64,000 bases of DNA from Erinaceus europaeus. Taxonomy: Eukaryota > Chordata > Mammalia > Eulipotyphla > Erinaceidae. This document shows positions 31,289 through 43,370 of the stretch, piece by piece; positions within the stretch are counted from its first letter, which is position 1; each line of letters begins with the position of its first letter. Below the pieces are notes generated by a model. It was not told the origin of the DNA and made no database searches. It was given only the letters and a program-made list of their open reading frames with translations. Location of the stretch: NCBI RefSeq assembly GCF_950295315.1, contig NC_080168.1, positions 3,790,574-3,854,573 on the forward strand, given 5' to 3'. Both the position numbers and the translations under genes were made by a program.

Positions 31289-31566
31289 GAGGGATTTGGG
31301 CAGTAGCCCAGCGGGTTAAGCGCACGTGGCACAAAGCACAAGGACCGGCTTAAGGATCCCAGTTTGAGCCCCCGGCTCCCCACCTGCAGTGGAGTCGCTT
31401 CACAGGTGGTGAAGCAGGTCTGCAGGTGTCTATCTTTCTCTCCCCCTCTCTGTCTTCCCCTCCTCTCTCCATGTCTCTCTGTCCTATCCAACAACAATGG
31501 CATCAATAATAACTACAACAATAAAACAACAAGGGCAACAAAAGGGAATAAATAAATAAATACATT
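31289..31566 (+). mobile_element. SINE-A, full length, with TSD
   Basis: Head GGGATTTGGGCAGTAGCCCAGC; CACGTGGCACAAAGCACAAG at 31323; CT module; AACAAGGGCAACAAAAGGG and (AATA)n. TTAAATGTGTTATGTTGA before it and TTAAAAGTGTTATGTTGA after it (from 31569) are the TSD. Confidence 0.9.
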
Positions 31567-32377
31567 GTTTAAAAGTGTTATGTTGAATAGATGCAATGAA
31601 CTCATGCTGCCATTATAACATGGCATCCTTATACCCTGTAGACAGTCCTAGAGAGAAGATGATATGCTACTGGGCATAAGAAGAAGAATTCACATTTCCC
31701 CAAAGGCCTGAGCGCAGTCTTTAAGTGTTTTATGTTCAGTACAGCTAATTAAGGCTTATAATATGGAGGGAACAATCCGGTTAATTCAGTCAAATGTAAA
31801 ATTTGAACTTGAATTATATTGACCTTATCTTATATTCTGTCTGAGTGGACTAGGTTCCATATCACCATTATTTTTATTTAAATATAGGGCCAAGCTTCTG
31901 ACAGCTACTAGGCTAACTCTTTACAAATATTGACATATATATTTACTGGGGACCATTTATCAAAATTCACACAGGAACCTCTACTGTGATAGTTTTCAAG
32001 TCTTGACTCCAATGAGTCCTTAAATAACTTAGCAATGTAGAGTAGGAGAAATTAAGTAGAACATATATATATTTGACCATAATCTGCCTTTTAAAAGTAA
32101 TTGATTCTATAAACAGTATTTGAAACTAAATAGTCTGGAAGTCTGGAAATACAGCACTTTCCCTAGTTGGGGAATTTTATATTACAAACCAGGTGAGTCA
32201 AATAAAAAGACTTGGTCACAAACTTGCTTTGGAATGAAGGATGTTTACCCACCCATCCTCTTCCCTGAACTTTACAGTGAATATCATTATGAGGCTTGGA
32301 GACAGCTAAGCTTCTTCTCTGTATTGCCTTTATTCTTGAGCAACATCAAATCATATTCAATAGATAAAAAGTTGTAT
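31567..32377. other. No feature seen
   Basis: About 800 bases, AT-rich, no recognised repeat. The 92-codon frame at 32120-32398 has no identifiable domain. Confidence 0.4.
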
Positions 32378-32520
32378 AGGTTTAGGGAGAGAGCATAATG
32401 GTTTCGCAAAAAAAGTCTTTCATGCCTGTGGCACAAGAAGTCCCGGGTTCAATCCCCAGCAGGACTATAGCCAGAATTAAGCAGCTCCTGGATAAAATAA
32501 ATGAATGAAATAAAAATTAA
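32378..32520 (+). mobile_element. SINE-C
   Basis: GGGAGAGAGCATAATGGTTT at 32382, TCTTTCATGCCTGTGGC, B box GGGTTCAATCCCC at 32446 and GCAGCTCCTGGATAAAAT tail. Same family as the minus copy at 25813. Confidence 0.72.
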
Positions 32521-32888
32521 AAGTTGTACATATTTAATGAATATGTCTTGGTGGCATTTAGCATATGTATAGCTTAATGATTCATCACACTAAAAGTCAA
32601 TAATATCCTTAACTTCCAAAATATTTCTTCTGTCTCCTTGCTGTATTTTTCCACCTTTATAATGAGAACATGTAGCAGGAGATATGGCTCCCTGATAAAT
32701 TTTAAGCGCACTACTCCGTGGTAGCTATAATCTCATTGCTGTAGGTGGCCTCTGGAGTATACCCAGCGTATATAATTTCATGTTCATGACACTGCTCCCT
32801 ACTTCTCCCTTCCTGTCGTCCATGGAAAACACCATTATTCTATTTTTATTAATTGGAATGTTTTAAATACTTTATGAAATTGGCATCA

Positions 32889-33068
32889 GGGCTTGGGCGG
32901 TAGTGCACCAAGTTGAGCATACGTCACCCAGCACAAAGACCAGGTTTCAAATCCCTTGTCCCCACCTGCAGGGGAGAAGTTACACAAGCATAGAAGCAAT
33001 GATGCAGGTCTCTCTCTCTTCCACTCTCAGTTTCTCTCTGCCTCTATCCAATAAATATTTTTTAATGT
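32889..33068 (+). mobile_element. SINE-B, shortened
   Basis: GGGCTTGGGCGGTAGTGCAC at 32888, TTGTCCCCACCTGCAGGGGA, CT module and CTCTATCCAATAAATATTTT. TGGCATCA occurs at 32881-32888 and again at 33069-33076, a probable 8-base TSD. Confidence 0.82.
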
Positions 33069-33138
33069 GGCATCATACAATACTTGTTCTCTGTTATTCT
33101 ATATAGTTATTCTTCTCTCTATTGTCATAGTTTACTTA

Positions 33139-33154
33139 GAAGAATGTGCCTTGG
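33139..33154. repeat. Left TSD of SINE-A
   Basis: GAAGAATGTGCCTTGG, repeated exactly at 33451-33466. Confidence 0.93.
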
Positions 33155-33450
33155 GGAGTCGGGCTGTAGTACAGCGGGCTAAGCACAGGTGGCGCAAAGC
33201 ACAAAGACGAGCATAAGGATGCCGGTTCGAACCCCGGCTCCCCACCTGCAGGGGAGTCGCTTCTCAGGCGGTGAAGCAGGTCTGCAGGTGTCTGTCTTTC
33301 TCTCCTCCTCTCTGTCTTCCCCTCCCTCTCTCCATTTCTCTCTGTCCTATCCAATAATAACAACAACAATAATAACTACAACAATAAAACAACAAGGGCA
33401 ACAAAAGGGAAAAAATAAATAAAATAAATATATATATTAAAAAAAAAAAA
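33155..33450 (+). mobile_element. SINE-A, full length, best preserved copy
   Basis: GGAGTCGGGCTGTAGTACAGC head, A box TAGTACAGCGG at 33167-33177 and B box GGTTCGAACCC at 33224-33234, both close to Pol III consensus. CpG sites are retained (GGAGTCGCTTC, AGGCGGTGAAGC). Ends in GGGCAACAAAAGGGAAAAAA and AT repeats. Flanked by perfect 16-base TSDs, so it is probably recent. Confidence 0.95.
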
Positions 33451-33466
33451 GAAGAATGTGCCTTGG
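33451..33466. repeat. Right TSD of SINE-A
   Basis: GAAGAATGTGCCTTGG; see 33139-33154. Confidence 0.93.
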
Positions 33467-35376
33467 CCTAATCATGTTACCACATATAGTAGGATTTGCT
33501 TTGTAAGGTCGAACAAAATACATTGGTTGATGAGCATTTGTGTTGTTCCAAATCTTGCCTAGTGTAAATACTGTTGCAATGAATTAGAGGTTGTACTTCC
33601 TCAAGATAAGAATATTTTCATATTCTACACAAGTTTCATATTCGACACAAGTAAATGGAGGGTCCTATAAAGATTTGAGAATAAAGAAATAATCTCCCTG
33701 TCAAAACAATGAATATCTGTACAATTTGTAATCACTCGGTCTCCCATAAAAAACCAAAATTAAATACGGGCACACTCAAACAGGAACATATTCTGCTTTT
33801 TAAAGTCAGTCAGTCTCATACTGAAACTAGTGATTTTTCTTTTTTTAATAAACAGAAGCTAGTTAAACTTTTTCAAGCCCCAACTGTAAAGCAATGCATT
33901 TAAACCAAGTAGAAATGTACTTTGGCAGTGACTGATGAACACAACTTATTTGAGGGATATTTAAGAAGTCAATTGCTGAATAAAATCATCAGGTAAAATG
34001 TGATGTCCTGCCTAACTTTGCCTGATGAAGCTGCCTTGCTATAGACTTTTTAAAGCATTCTTGGAATTTTCAAATCTTGAATTGATTTCCATGTTGATAT
34101 TTAATCTGACTGAGTTTAAACCATCTGTCTGTAAACATTTGGTACTCTTTTCTCTGGCTTAAAAAAAATCAGATATATAAGAAATAAAATGTAATAAACC
34201 AACTTGTAGTAATTTCATTATGTTGTGGTATTTTAGGATCATTTGTTACTTATGGGAATTTAACCCATTTGAACAATGTCTTATATGTGTGTTAAAATAT
34301 GTTTATATTTATCTACATGTAAATATATATTTAACAAATACACATATATACCATATATAGTCATTTCTGTTCCAGTATAATAAAATAAACCCAGTTGACT
34401 AATCTATTTTGTGGAAACTATAAGAATTTCTTTTGAATCGTGATTCTTGAATACATTAAGAACTTTCCACAAAGTTTCTTATTCAGGTAAAATGCAAGGA
34501 GATTCAACTCCTAGAGCTAATGTAAAACAAAAAAAATCAGCATTTCCTTTTCTCGGGCAGATGTCGTTTCATTTATTTTATATAGAACTCATATAGGTTA
34601 ATAGGAACAGACAGTAAAACAATTTAATGTATTCTCATTTTTAAGAAGAAGTATTTCTAAAAGAATGAATGCTATTTGGTTTCTTAGTATACAATTGCCT
34701 ATACTAATCTATTCACTCTTAATTTTCTAATAATAATAATATATTTGTAGTTGATAGGATTGAATAAACATGACCAGAAAGGGCAAAGTCTCCAAATATA
34801 AATACATCCATAAACACATTACATAATATTTTAAATATACACATATAGGTGTGTGTGTGTCAATATATACTGAGTGCATTGTATCTATGTTGATTGACAA
34901 GAGCCTTTTGCTGTAAGGTTACAGTTTCACATCCCTCTGAGGCACGTGCTAGTACATTAGCCTCCACCAAATTGTTGTTGCCCTCCACAGCAGAGCACCC
35001 TTATTTATTCCACTACTTTTTAATTTTGAATCCCTGTATCTGCTGAAACAGACTATAGTTTACTAATGATTCCAAAAGTAAGCCAGATAGACAGATGGGG
35101 GGTATACTTATAAATGTATGTAAGTGTTCCTGTGTATATAAAATTTACTTGTTTTATATTTAACTGGTGGACAAATTTTGCAATGAAGTCTGAATGGGGT
35201 ATGTAAGAATTGTTTTTTTTTTAAAAGCTGTTTCATACTAAAATAAGTTCTGGGGGAGAGAATAACTTCTTTTTGGATTAGAATAAGTTATAGTTTTAGA
35301 CTTGTTTAAACTAGTAAGGGTCTTTGTTAGTGGAAGGGTTCAGTATTTCCCTAGGAAGAAAAGATAATGTTCTTCA

Positions 35377-35427
<51 letters not shown>

Positions 35428-36406
35428 TTTGCAAAATAACAACCTGTAGGCTAAGGACACTTACAAAATGGAAACAAAGAAACAAACAAAAAGGCCATCC
35501 AACTGAATACAAATCACTTTTCTCCTTTCAAACATTATTTGTGTTTCTTCTCATGTCTGAGAAAAGAATGAGAACCACTTTTTGCACCAATCATGCATTT
35601 TAAATAATTTTCGTTTTTAAATGGTATTAGCACCCACAAAGAATTCAGACCTCAATTTGTGAACAAACATTTACATGGATCATTACTCCAAACCCATTTG
35701 AAATATAAAATGATAAGTAAAAATAACACCCTCAATATACGTATTTCAGTAATTAAGTGTGACCTTTGCTTTCACTGCATGGAGTCTGCTACTAAGCCAA
35801 CCTACATGATCAAGCACTTAAAAATATGTAACTGTCAAAATTAGCTCTGAATTCTCCACTTGCTATCGTTTTATTTATCTACTGCCATTCACCCCTAAGT
35901 TCATGTTGGAGATTCCACAATTTTATTCTTCCCTGAAACCTGATTCTCTATCCCCACCCCTCAGCACCAGCAGATGGCTTTTCTTCCTGCTTGTGTGGAC
36001 AGCACTCATCCGTAAGCTCCGCTCCCTCAAGCTTCCCTCCACTGATGCACCATGTGTGTCCATCCCTGTTCTTAATCTTAAATCTCTTTGGAAGTCTAGT
36101 ATTCCTGCCTTCGGCTAATCCCTGCACCTGTGTTCTCAAGCACTCTCTTCTTAAGTCTCCTTCCCAGGTGCAGAAATCCTTCTCTCCTATTACCTGCACA
36201 GTCCTTGTTTTTCTCTTACTGACATCGCGCCACCCCCGTTGGAAAGAATCCTGTCCCTTCTTCTTTAGATAGCACTCTACCTTAATAGGTGAAATGTAGG
36301 TTCTGTTCTCTTCACACACTAACTGCCACCTGGTGACTTCAAATCATCATAAAAAGGGAATCTCATGATATGAAATTGCTCAGACCTCATCTTCCTATCC
36401 TTGACT
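33467..36406. other. 2.9 kb repeat-poor stretch, no gene seen
   Basis: AT-rich, longest SINE-free interval of the window. It holds one (ATT)n tract. The two overlapping frames at 35903-36319 (123 codons minus, 93 plus) lie in a more GC-rich patch of 400 bases but show no known protein feature. Confidence 0.45.
35377..35427. repeat. (ATT)n microsatellite
   Basis: About 17 units. Confidence 0.96.
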
Positions 36407-36582
36407 AACCATCACGACCCTGGGTCCATGCTCCCAGAGGGATAGAGAATGGGAAAGCTACCATGGGAGGGGGTGGGTTATGGGGATTGGGTGTTGGGAA
36501 TTGCGTGGAGTTGTACCCCTCCTACCTTATGCTTTTGTTCACTAATCCTTTCTTAAATAAAAAATTAAAAAAAAAAAAAAGG
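36407..36582 (+). mobile_element. L1-like X 3' end, 5'-truncated
   Basis: ACCCTGGGTCCATGCTCCCA, GAGGGATAGAGAATGGGAAA, GGAATTGCGTGGAGTTGTAC and TTTCTTAAATAAAAAATT plus A-run. Opposite orientation to the 4415 copy, allowing the 3' end to be read directly. Confidence 0.85.
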
Positions 36583-36827
36583 AGAAGAAAACTCTTGCCC
36601 CTCCCACAGACATAGGTCTGGGTCTAGGAAGAGCTCACCTGGCCCTCGTTATTATTGATGATAAAATCGTGGTTTGTGACATCACACAAGGTTCAGGTAT
36701 ACAGCACTGGGATATGACATCTATATGCCCTATGATCATAACCTCAGTTCTAGTTGATACACAGCACTATTGAACTGAACAACTTTACCCATTTCACTCC
36801 CACACTTGTATTCCCATTTCTTTCTTT

Positions 36828-36844
36828 CCTCCTTCCTTCCTTTC

Positions 36845-36898
<54 letters not shown>

Positions 36899-36925
36899 TT
36901 TCTTTCTTTCTTTCTTTCTTTCCTT
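36828..36925. repeat. (TTTC)n microsatellite at an L1-like tail
   Basis: About 22 TTTC/TTCC units placed at the A-rich end of the minus-strand L1-like element that follows. Confidence 0.95.
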
Positions 36926-37558
36926 TTTATTTATAAAATGGAAACATTGACAAGGTCATAGAATAAGAGGGGAACATTTCCATACAATGCACACCCTCAG
37001 AGTTCTGTTTCCCACCCCCTCCCCTGATAGCTTTCCCTATCCTTTACCCTCCTGGGAATATGAACCCAGGATCATTGTAGGAGGTGGGAAGGTCTGGCTT
37101 CTGTAATTGCTTCCCCACTGAACATGGGCATTGGCAGGTTGATCCATACTCCCAGCCTGCCTCTCTTTTCCCCTAGTGGGGCAGGGCTCTGGGGAGATGG
37201 GGCTCCAAGACACATAGTGGGGTACGCTGCCCAAGGAAGTCCAGTTGGCATCATGGTAGCATCCATAACCTGGTGGCTGAAAAAGAGTTAATATAGAATG
37301 CAGAACAAATTGTTGACTAATCGTGAACCTAAGGGCATGAATATTACAGATGAAGATTGAGGGCTCCATTTTGATAAAAGCTAGTAGGTCTGTTTTAGGT
37401 ATATTCCAGAGGACCCATGACTTTCCTAGTTTTTGCCTGAGCCTGACATGTAATATGTAGGTGGACCCAGGTTATTGTCTGGGGAGACGGTGTCATAGCT
37501 GGAAAAAGGAGTAGAAAGTTGGATCAGGGAAGAGAATAGCTCCCAAATATGGGGAGAG

Positions 37559-37589
<31 letters not shown>

Positions 37590-37640
37590 AACTGTAAACC
37601 CACCGGTTTGATCTGGGAATGGAAAGGGAATCGTTAGAGG
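36926..37640 (-). mobile_element. L1-like X
   Basis: Starts at the tail end TTTTTATTTATAAAATGG, then CCCACCCCCTCCCCTGATAG, CTTCTGTAATTGCTTCCCCA at 37097, CATAACCTGGTGGCTGAAAA, and a (TA)n at 37558-37587 where the 47388 copy has TATAAATATT. The 110-codon minus frame 37037-37369 recurs in other copies only because the repeat does. Confidence 0.78.
37558..37587. repeat. (TA)n microsatellite
   Basis: About 15 units inside the L1-like X copy. Confidence 0.95.
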
Positions 37641-38811
37641 GAACTTGGAAGGAATATCAGGGAATAAAGGAGAATCAAGAGGGCACATGCTATAAAACGG
37701 AGGGAAGAAAATGAACAAAAAGATGATAGTTTATGGTATCTATTTAGATAGGCTAGGCTATGAGTGGTCATAAATTAACTCTAGTCTCCAAATTAATTAA
37801 TACAATAGAAATTGTATTTCTTGGTTGCTTAGCCATCCAGAATTGGCCTCAATACTTCTGAATGCTTCAGGGTAAAAGCTCCTTCCATCTCCTGACACGA
37901 GAATCTATGAAAATTACAATCTGCTATAAAAGACTTAGAAGAGTCTAAAGTTACGTTACCTGCCTCAAGACCCTAAGTTTATAAGAGTAATCAAGATGTT
38001 AAAATAAGCTAAGGACCTGCTGGTGGAAGAAAAATGCATAAAGAAGTGGTATACACATACAAAAAGAGACTGCTCAACTAAAGCAAACAGAAAGACACAA
38101 TCTTGCTAAAATTTGTGGTAATAAGGATCAGTTTTGAAGAGATTGCCTTGGGGTGGAGGAAGATGATTTTATGACTGTTAAATATATATATATATATAAT
38201 TATTATATATTAATTGGAAAACATTTTTGTTGCTTGATATAGGAAAGAAAAAATAAATAAAAATTTGGAAAGACAAGAGACAGTAAACCATCACATTTAA
38301 GAAGTGTCAGAAGCAGAACACTCCAAGCACCTCAGTATGGAAAATTCTGCCATGCCTTCATATCAGCTGTTCAAAGTGGCTTTCACCCTGTTTCATTATG
38401 TATGCCATATTGACAATCTTTTCATTGCAAGAGGTTCTCCACGGGGAAGCAGTGTGTTGATTTACATTCTGTTATGAGCTCCTGGCCCCATTGCATGTGG
38501 ACTCTTTAAGGAACCAGGCTCTAGAAAGCACCACTGCTAATATGAAACACCTACAGTCAATCCCCTAGACCAAAATTCTGGCAGGCCTGCTTGAACAAAT
38601 TGCTTTAAGCTAGCATAAGATCAGGTGCAACATTTGAGTAAAATTTCAATCCATGAAATACGGTTTCTAATTATACTTTATCATGGAGTGTTACCTAAAA
38701 GTTGGCCTTAATTCTCCATCAGTGTCTTTAGACTGTGTTAGAAGCTGACATGAGAACCAAATACAAAAACACACTCTAACTAGTTCTGTGCTTAAAGCAT
38801 AATAATGTACT
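37641..38811. other. No gene seen
   Basis: About 1.2 kb. The first 100 bases may be further L1-like X sequence; the rest looks single-copy, with an (AT)n at 38182-38200. Confidence 0.4.
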
Positions 38812-38965
38812 AAACACTTACAGATTTATTAACTAGCTGGGAGGTGAGGGGGAGAGGAACAGGGGAGAGCAGAGATACAGAGCCTCACTCTGACACAGAT
38901 CAAACTCATAACCTGATAATTGAAAGCCCAAAGCCTTATCCACTTTACTACCTCTCAGGTTGACC
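38812..38965 (-). mobile_element. SINE-D (diverged tRNA-derived)
   Basis: GA-rich body AGGTGAGGGGGAGAGGAACA, CATCAAACTCATAACCTGAT-like B-box complement region and CCTTATCCACTTTACTACCT head complement. Similar pieces at 39806, 50440 and 60855. Confidence 0.55.
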
Positions 38966-39145
38966 TATGAAAATATGAATAATCACCATAACATATTACC
39001 TGTTTCAGAGTTTCCAAAACCTACTATAAAATTTTCCTGTATGGCTTCATTTGCTTTCTTTTTATTTTTTTCCAGAAGAAAGTATTCTTAGTTTGCCTAC
39101 TTTACAGATGGAGGAAAATCTCAAGTAAAATGAAATTTTCTTATT

Positions 39146-39490
39146 CAATGATTTATTTATTTTGCTTTTGGGGTTACCTCTGGAGCTCAGTGCTGAAACC
39201 ATGAATCCACTGCTTCTGAAGGCTATTTTTCCCCCCTTTTGTTGTCCTTGTTGTTTATTGTTGCTGTTATCATTATTGTTGTTGATGTCATTGTTGTTGG
39301 AGAGGACAGTGAGAAATGGAGAGAGGAGGGAAGACAGAGAGTAGGAGAGAAAGATAGACACCTGCAGACCTGCTTCATTGCCTGTGAAATGATTCCCCTG
39401 CAGGCGGGGAGCCGGGGCTTGAACCAGGATCCTATGTTGGTCCTTGCACTTCACGCCATGTGTGCTTGACCAGCTGCTCCACCACCCAAC
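39146..39490 (-). mobile_element. SINE-A with extended 3' module
   Basis: Module GGTTACCTCTGGAGCTCAGT at 39172, TTTTGTTGTCCTTGTTGTTT at 39237, AGTGAGAAATGGAGAGAGGA, CCCCTGCAGGCGGGGAGCCG and head complement GCTCCACCACCCAAC. Confidence 0.85.
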
Positions 39491-39491
39491 A

Positions 39492-39492
<1 letters not shown>

Positions 39493-39537
<45 letters not shown>
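39493..39537. repeat. (ATT)n microsatellite
   Basis: About 15 units between two minus-strand SINEs; it occupies the tail position of the second one. Confidence 0.95.
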
Positions 39538-39539
<2 letters not shown>

Positions 39540-39707
39540 TTATATACCAGAGGCAGAGAAAGAGAGACCCCTGCAGACTTGCCGCACCACTTATGAAGCA
39601 TCTCCCTGCAGGTGGGGAGTGAATGCTCAAACCCAGATCCTTGTGCAGGTAGGCCCTTGCACTTCATACCATGAGAGTTTAACAGGGAGTGCCACCACAA
39701 AGCCCCC
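39538..39707 (-). mobile_element. SINE-B
   Basis: AGAGGCAGAGAAAGAGAGAC at 39549, CACTTATGAAGCATCTCCCT, GCAGGTGGGGAGTGAATGCT and GAGTGCCACCACAAAGCCCC head complement. Confidence 0.78.
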
Positions 39708-39805
39708 CCCCCCATTCTTTTTCTTTCTACCCTAGACAAATAATCTAATGGTATAATAGCTCAAGAATACTATCCTGAGTTATAATCATCATAGAAATGT
39801 TAAAA

Positions 39806-39985
39806 GATGTGTTTATTAATAAGAGAAAGGGAGAACTAGAGTGTCACTCTGATGCCACGCTGAATATTGAACTGGAGACCTCGTGGTCACAAGTCCCACA
39901 GGCCACTGCTTCCCTGCTGCAAGGCCGGGGAACTTTCTGAGTCCATACACGGTTCAGCCATTGCATCACTGTGCAAACACCCTGG
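39806..39985 (-). mobile_element. SINE-D, diverged
   Basis: TTTATTAATAAGAGAAAGGG at 39812, GTGTCACTCTGATGCCACGC and TTGAACTGGAGACCTCGTGG. Head side is poorly preserved. Confidence 0.5.
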
Positions 39986-41262
39986 AAGGTGATCACACAG
40001 CTTCAGATGGTACAACCACATCTCTGAGCGACCACCATAGATGCCTTCCCTGACCAAAAATGTCATTCAAACCCTAACACACACAGCTGATGAATCACCC
40101 CTGGCATTGCTCCCTGACAACTGTGAAGAGAACAGATTCCTTCTGAAACCACTGGCATCACAGAATCAATCCGTACTGGAAAAAAGACGGAAGGCCCTTG
40201 TCTTTGCCACATTAACCAGTAGCGGCTGCTCTACCCGGCAGGACTTCCTCTTTCATCTGTTCCGCATAAGACTTAATTAAGATCGCCTGAACATCTGGCT
40301 TTAGTGATTACAAACAGATAATTTATTAATTAGAATTACTTTTAAAAAGTGGTGCTCATTTCAGGCTGCAAGGGAGACTCCACATGGTACTTAGAAAGAA
40401 TATATATAATATATAGTATATATTAATTATAGTTAATGATTAATAATTATATTAATATAATATATATTTATCCCAGTAAACCAGGATGACAATATAGTTC
40501 ACCAGGGAGGGGGCCTGCTTGGCCATGTAAAATGCCTAGGTTGGAGCCTGGCTTCAAGTGGGAGAGGCTTTGATGCTCTGTCTCTGTCCCTTTCTCTGTC
40601 TCTCTCCTATCTGAAATAGTCATGTTAATGCTATGAATCTCTGGTGGTGACTGACTGAATGAATGAATAAACCTGTAAAGAAAAAACTAGGGCAACTGTG
40701 TTAAGACTCAGCCATCAGACTTTGTTTATGGAGTGATTTTCAAGCACAGCAAATACCTGCAAGCTACTGTTGAAAATAGATGAAGAAAAAAGCCAGAGAA
40801 TTAACTTTGAAACTTGAAAAAGTGTTTCTTCTAAGTGACAGAAGATGTTACAGCAATAGAAGTTTTTAAAAAATCATTATCTAAATAAGGTTAATTCTTT
40901 CCAAATTGTTCTGTAAAATTCAGTGCAAGGCAAATCAAAAGCAGAAAGAAATTAGTCATAAGATTTGACAAGAGCATTCTGAGTTTTTTATAGAAAAGAT
41001 CTCAAGAATCACAAAATTCTCCGAAAAACTTAACTACAGGGAAGGAAACATCCACAGAGCTAATTTAATGACAAACTCTCTTAAGTAGGAAGGTATATAA
41101 AATGTTCGTACTATACCTCTGAAACTTAGAAATGCTACGTGCTAATAAAAGACCAATAAAGGGGAAGGAAAAATAAAAAGGTCCTATAGTGTAGAGGAAG
41201 CCAGAGAATAGAGAATAAAAACAACAGGAAGAAAATACTGATCAATAGCAAAAGCTGACGCA
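39986..41262. other. No gene seen
   Basis: About 1.3 kb, single-copy-looking apart from an AT-rich patch at 40398-40470 and a weak SINE-like piece at 40505-40680 (TCTCCTATCTGAAATAGTC, CTCTGGTGGTGACTGACTGA). An 80-codon plus frame at 40041-40280 has a fair ATG context but no recognised product. Confidence 0.4.
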
Positions 41263-41545
41263 GAGGCCTGGGAGGTAGCACACCTGGTTATTTCACAGGT
41301 TACCTTGCACAAAGACTGGGGCTCAAGTCTCCGCTTCCCACCTTCAGGAGGAGGAGATTTCACAAAGGATAAAGCAAGTACTGTAGGTGTCTCTCTTCCT
41401 CTCTATCATTCCTTTCCCTCTTAAATTCTCTCTGTTTTATATAATAATAATAATAAAGGTGGGGGTGGCCATCGGGAGTAGTAAACATTGTCATGTAGGC
41501 ACCAAGTTACAGCGATAACCCGTATGTCATTAATTTTTTTTTTAA
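41263..41545 (+). mobile_element. SINE-B with extended 3' module
   Basis: AGAGGCCTGGGAGGTAGCAC at 41262, TGGGGCTCAAGTCTCCGCTT, CT module 41388-41440, (ATA)n, then GGCCATCGGGAGTAGTAAAC and ACAGCGATAACCCG. Confidence 0.8.
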
Positions 41546-42399
41546 TTTTAATTTAAACATGCAAATAGAAGAGTGACGATAAATTACAGGGACAGAGACC
41601 AGAAATGTGCTCTTTGTATGAATAACTTGGAAAAAAATATTTAAGTTATTACTATTTTATACCAATTGATAAAAAAAAGTTTTCCTGATGACCTTGGTGA
41701 AAAAAAAAATCAACAATTTTCCATAAAAATAAAAAAGAAAGAAAAACACTGTTATGTTGTTTTGTTGTTGCTGTTTTTTTCTTCCTTTTTTTTTTTTAAC
41801 GGCAGCACCAGGGTCTCCTGCATGCAAATCTCCTCCACTCCTAGGTACCTTTCACTTTTCTTCTTTGTGTTTCAAAAAGAGTGGATACCATAACACATGG
41901 AATTCCTTTTTATTGTAAGCAGCATAAAAATTGACAAAAACAAGGATAAGCATTTCCAGAAAGGAGAATTCACAAGAATAAGAAGAAGATAAAATGGTCT
42001 TATTGGTAATCAGGAAAAAGGAACATGGAGACTTAAAGTAAGAATTATTTGGCTTAAAAAATACTAAGAAATGAGAACATTTCAAAACATTTAGGGAGTA
42101 GTATGTCATTCTACTTTTTTTTTTTTTTTTTTAGTAAAACAGGCTGAGCTATCTCCCTGAAAGTTCAAGAATGTAAAAGATGGGGTATATTGGCAGGGAC
42201 TGTGATGGTATGAGCCTGGAAAAATTCAGAACTGTCTCTTAGTGGCAAATATATAAAGCACGTGGCATATTCACTACCAGAATATTACATAACCATGGAC
42301 ATAAAGAGACTAGCCCGACATGCATAGATGAGTGTAAGCATATTGACTGACTCTTGAGACTCTCAGAAGGATAAGAAACCATGTTCCCATCTGTAAGTT
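41546..42399. other. No gene seen
   Basis: About 850 bases with many A and T runs (41685, 41781, 42114). CAGCACCAGGGTCTCCTGCA at 41804 may be a minus SINE-C/D shred. Confidence 0.4.
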
Positions 42400-42414
42400 A
42401 AAAAACTAGTGAAA
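42400..42414. repeat. Left TSD of L1-like X fragment
   Basis: AAAAAACTAGTGAAA, repeated exactly at 42651-42665. Confidence 0.92.
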
Positions 42415-42650
42415 CATCCATGTTCAGCGGGGAAGCAATTACAGAAGCCAGACCTCCTGCCTTCTGCATTCCACAATGACCCTGGGTCCATGCTCCCAGA
42501 GGGATAGAGAATGGGAAAGCTATCAGGGGAGGGGGTGGGATATGGAGCTCTGGTGGTGGGAATTGTGTGGAATTGTACCCCTCTTATCCTATGGTTTTTG
42601 TCAGTGTTTCCCTTTCATAAATAAAATGTTTTTTTTTTAATAATAAATTA
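42415..42650 (+). mobile_element. L1-like X 3' end, 5'-truncated, with TSD
   Basis: CATCCATGTTCAGCGGGGAA, GAAGCAATTACAGAAGCCAG at 42440, GACCCTGGGTCCATGCTCCC, TGGTGGTGGGAATTGTGTGG and CATAAATAAAATG plus T/A runs. Perfect 15-base TSDs define both ends. Confidence 0.9.
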
Positions 42651-42665
42651 AAAAAACTAGTGAAA
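42651..42665. repeat. Right TSD of L1-like X fragment
   Basis: AAAAAACTAGTGAAA; see 42400-42414. Confidence 0.92.
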
Positions 42666-42797
42666 GTAAACTAAATGAAAATAAATACCGGTAATTCATA
42701 ACCAATACAACTCAGAATAGTCTTTGCTTCACAAGGAGGAAAAGCAACAAATTTGGTTGATTTTCGATCATCATGATAATGCTGTTGACCTTCCTAA

Positions 42798-42798
<1 letters not shown>

Positions 42799-42858
<60 letters not shown>
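42799..42858. repeat. (AT)n microsatellite
   Basis: About 28 units; able to extrude as a cruciform. Confidence 0.97.
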
Positions 42859-42866
<8 letters not shown>

Positions 42867-42952
42867 TTCTCCTCGGCACAATTTTAGATATTAGTGACCA
42901 CTGAGTAGTTCTTAAAAGTTTTGTAGCCTTTATTTTGGACAGAACTTAAAGG

Positions 42953-43258
42953 TATCATGTTGAGTGAGATAGGCCAGAAAGAGAAGAAGGGTGGTTGGTA
43001 TCAAATACTCTCATTCACAGATGTGAAACTTGGGCCAGGTGTGGTGTGTTGCACCAAAGCAAAGGATTCTGGGGGACGGGGTGGGGGGGAATGTGAGAGC
43101 AGTGAACTCTTGGTGCATGAAGGTGAAAGGGACCCATGTTTGGGGAGAAAGGCTCTTGCAGACACCTATCATGGGGAGATGAAAGGTTCTAGCTATATGT
43201 CAACAGCTGTATTGTAAACCATCCACCCCTATTCAGTTTGGGAAAAAGCAACAATTAA
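42953..43258 (+). mobile_element. L1-like Y 3' region
   Basis: ATGTTGAGTGAGATAGGCCA followed by GAAAGAGAAG is the start of a typical mammalian L1 3' UTR. GTTGCACCAAAGCAAAGGAT and a G tract follow at 43048-43092, then a decayed end near AAAAAGCAACAATTAAAC. Confidence 0.72.
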
Positions 43259-43370
43259 ACACTTAGAACCTTGAGGTCCTCTGTGTTTGGGTGGACCTCA
43301 CAGGTACTGACCCTGAGTCACTTAACTAGAAATTAACTATGTTAAACTTCAAGTAGAAATATTAGCAACA

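Noticed and set aside
32660..32790. Possible SINE-like head (AGCAGGAGATATGGCTCCCT)
   Set aside because: No second copy in the window and no clear A or B box.
33155..33450. tRNA gene call based on good A and B boxes
   Set aside because: The boxes are too far apart (about 57 bases between starts), no cloverleaf closes, and the flanks show it is a SINE.
35903..36319. Overlapping frames of 123 (minus) and 71-93 (plus) codons
   Set aside because: Open on both strands in a slightly GC-rich patch, which is typical of chance; no protein family resemblance.
40041..40280. 80-codon plus frame with fair ATG context
   Set aside because: No known domain, no neighbouring splice or promoter signal, and length within chance for 64 kb.
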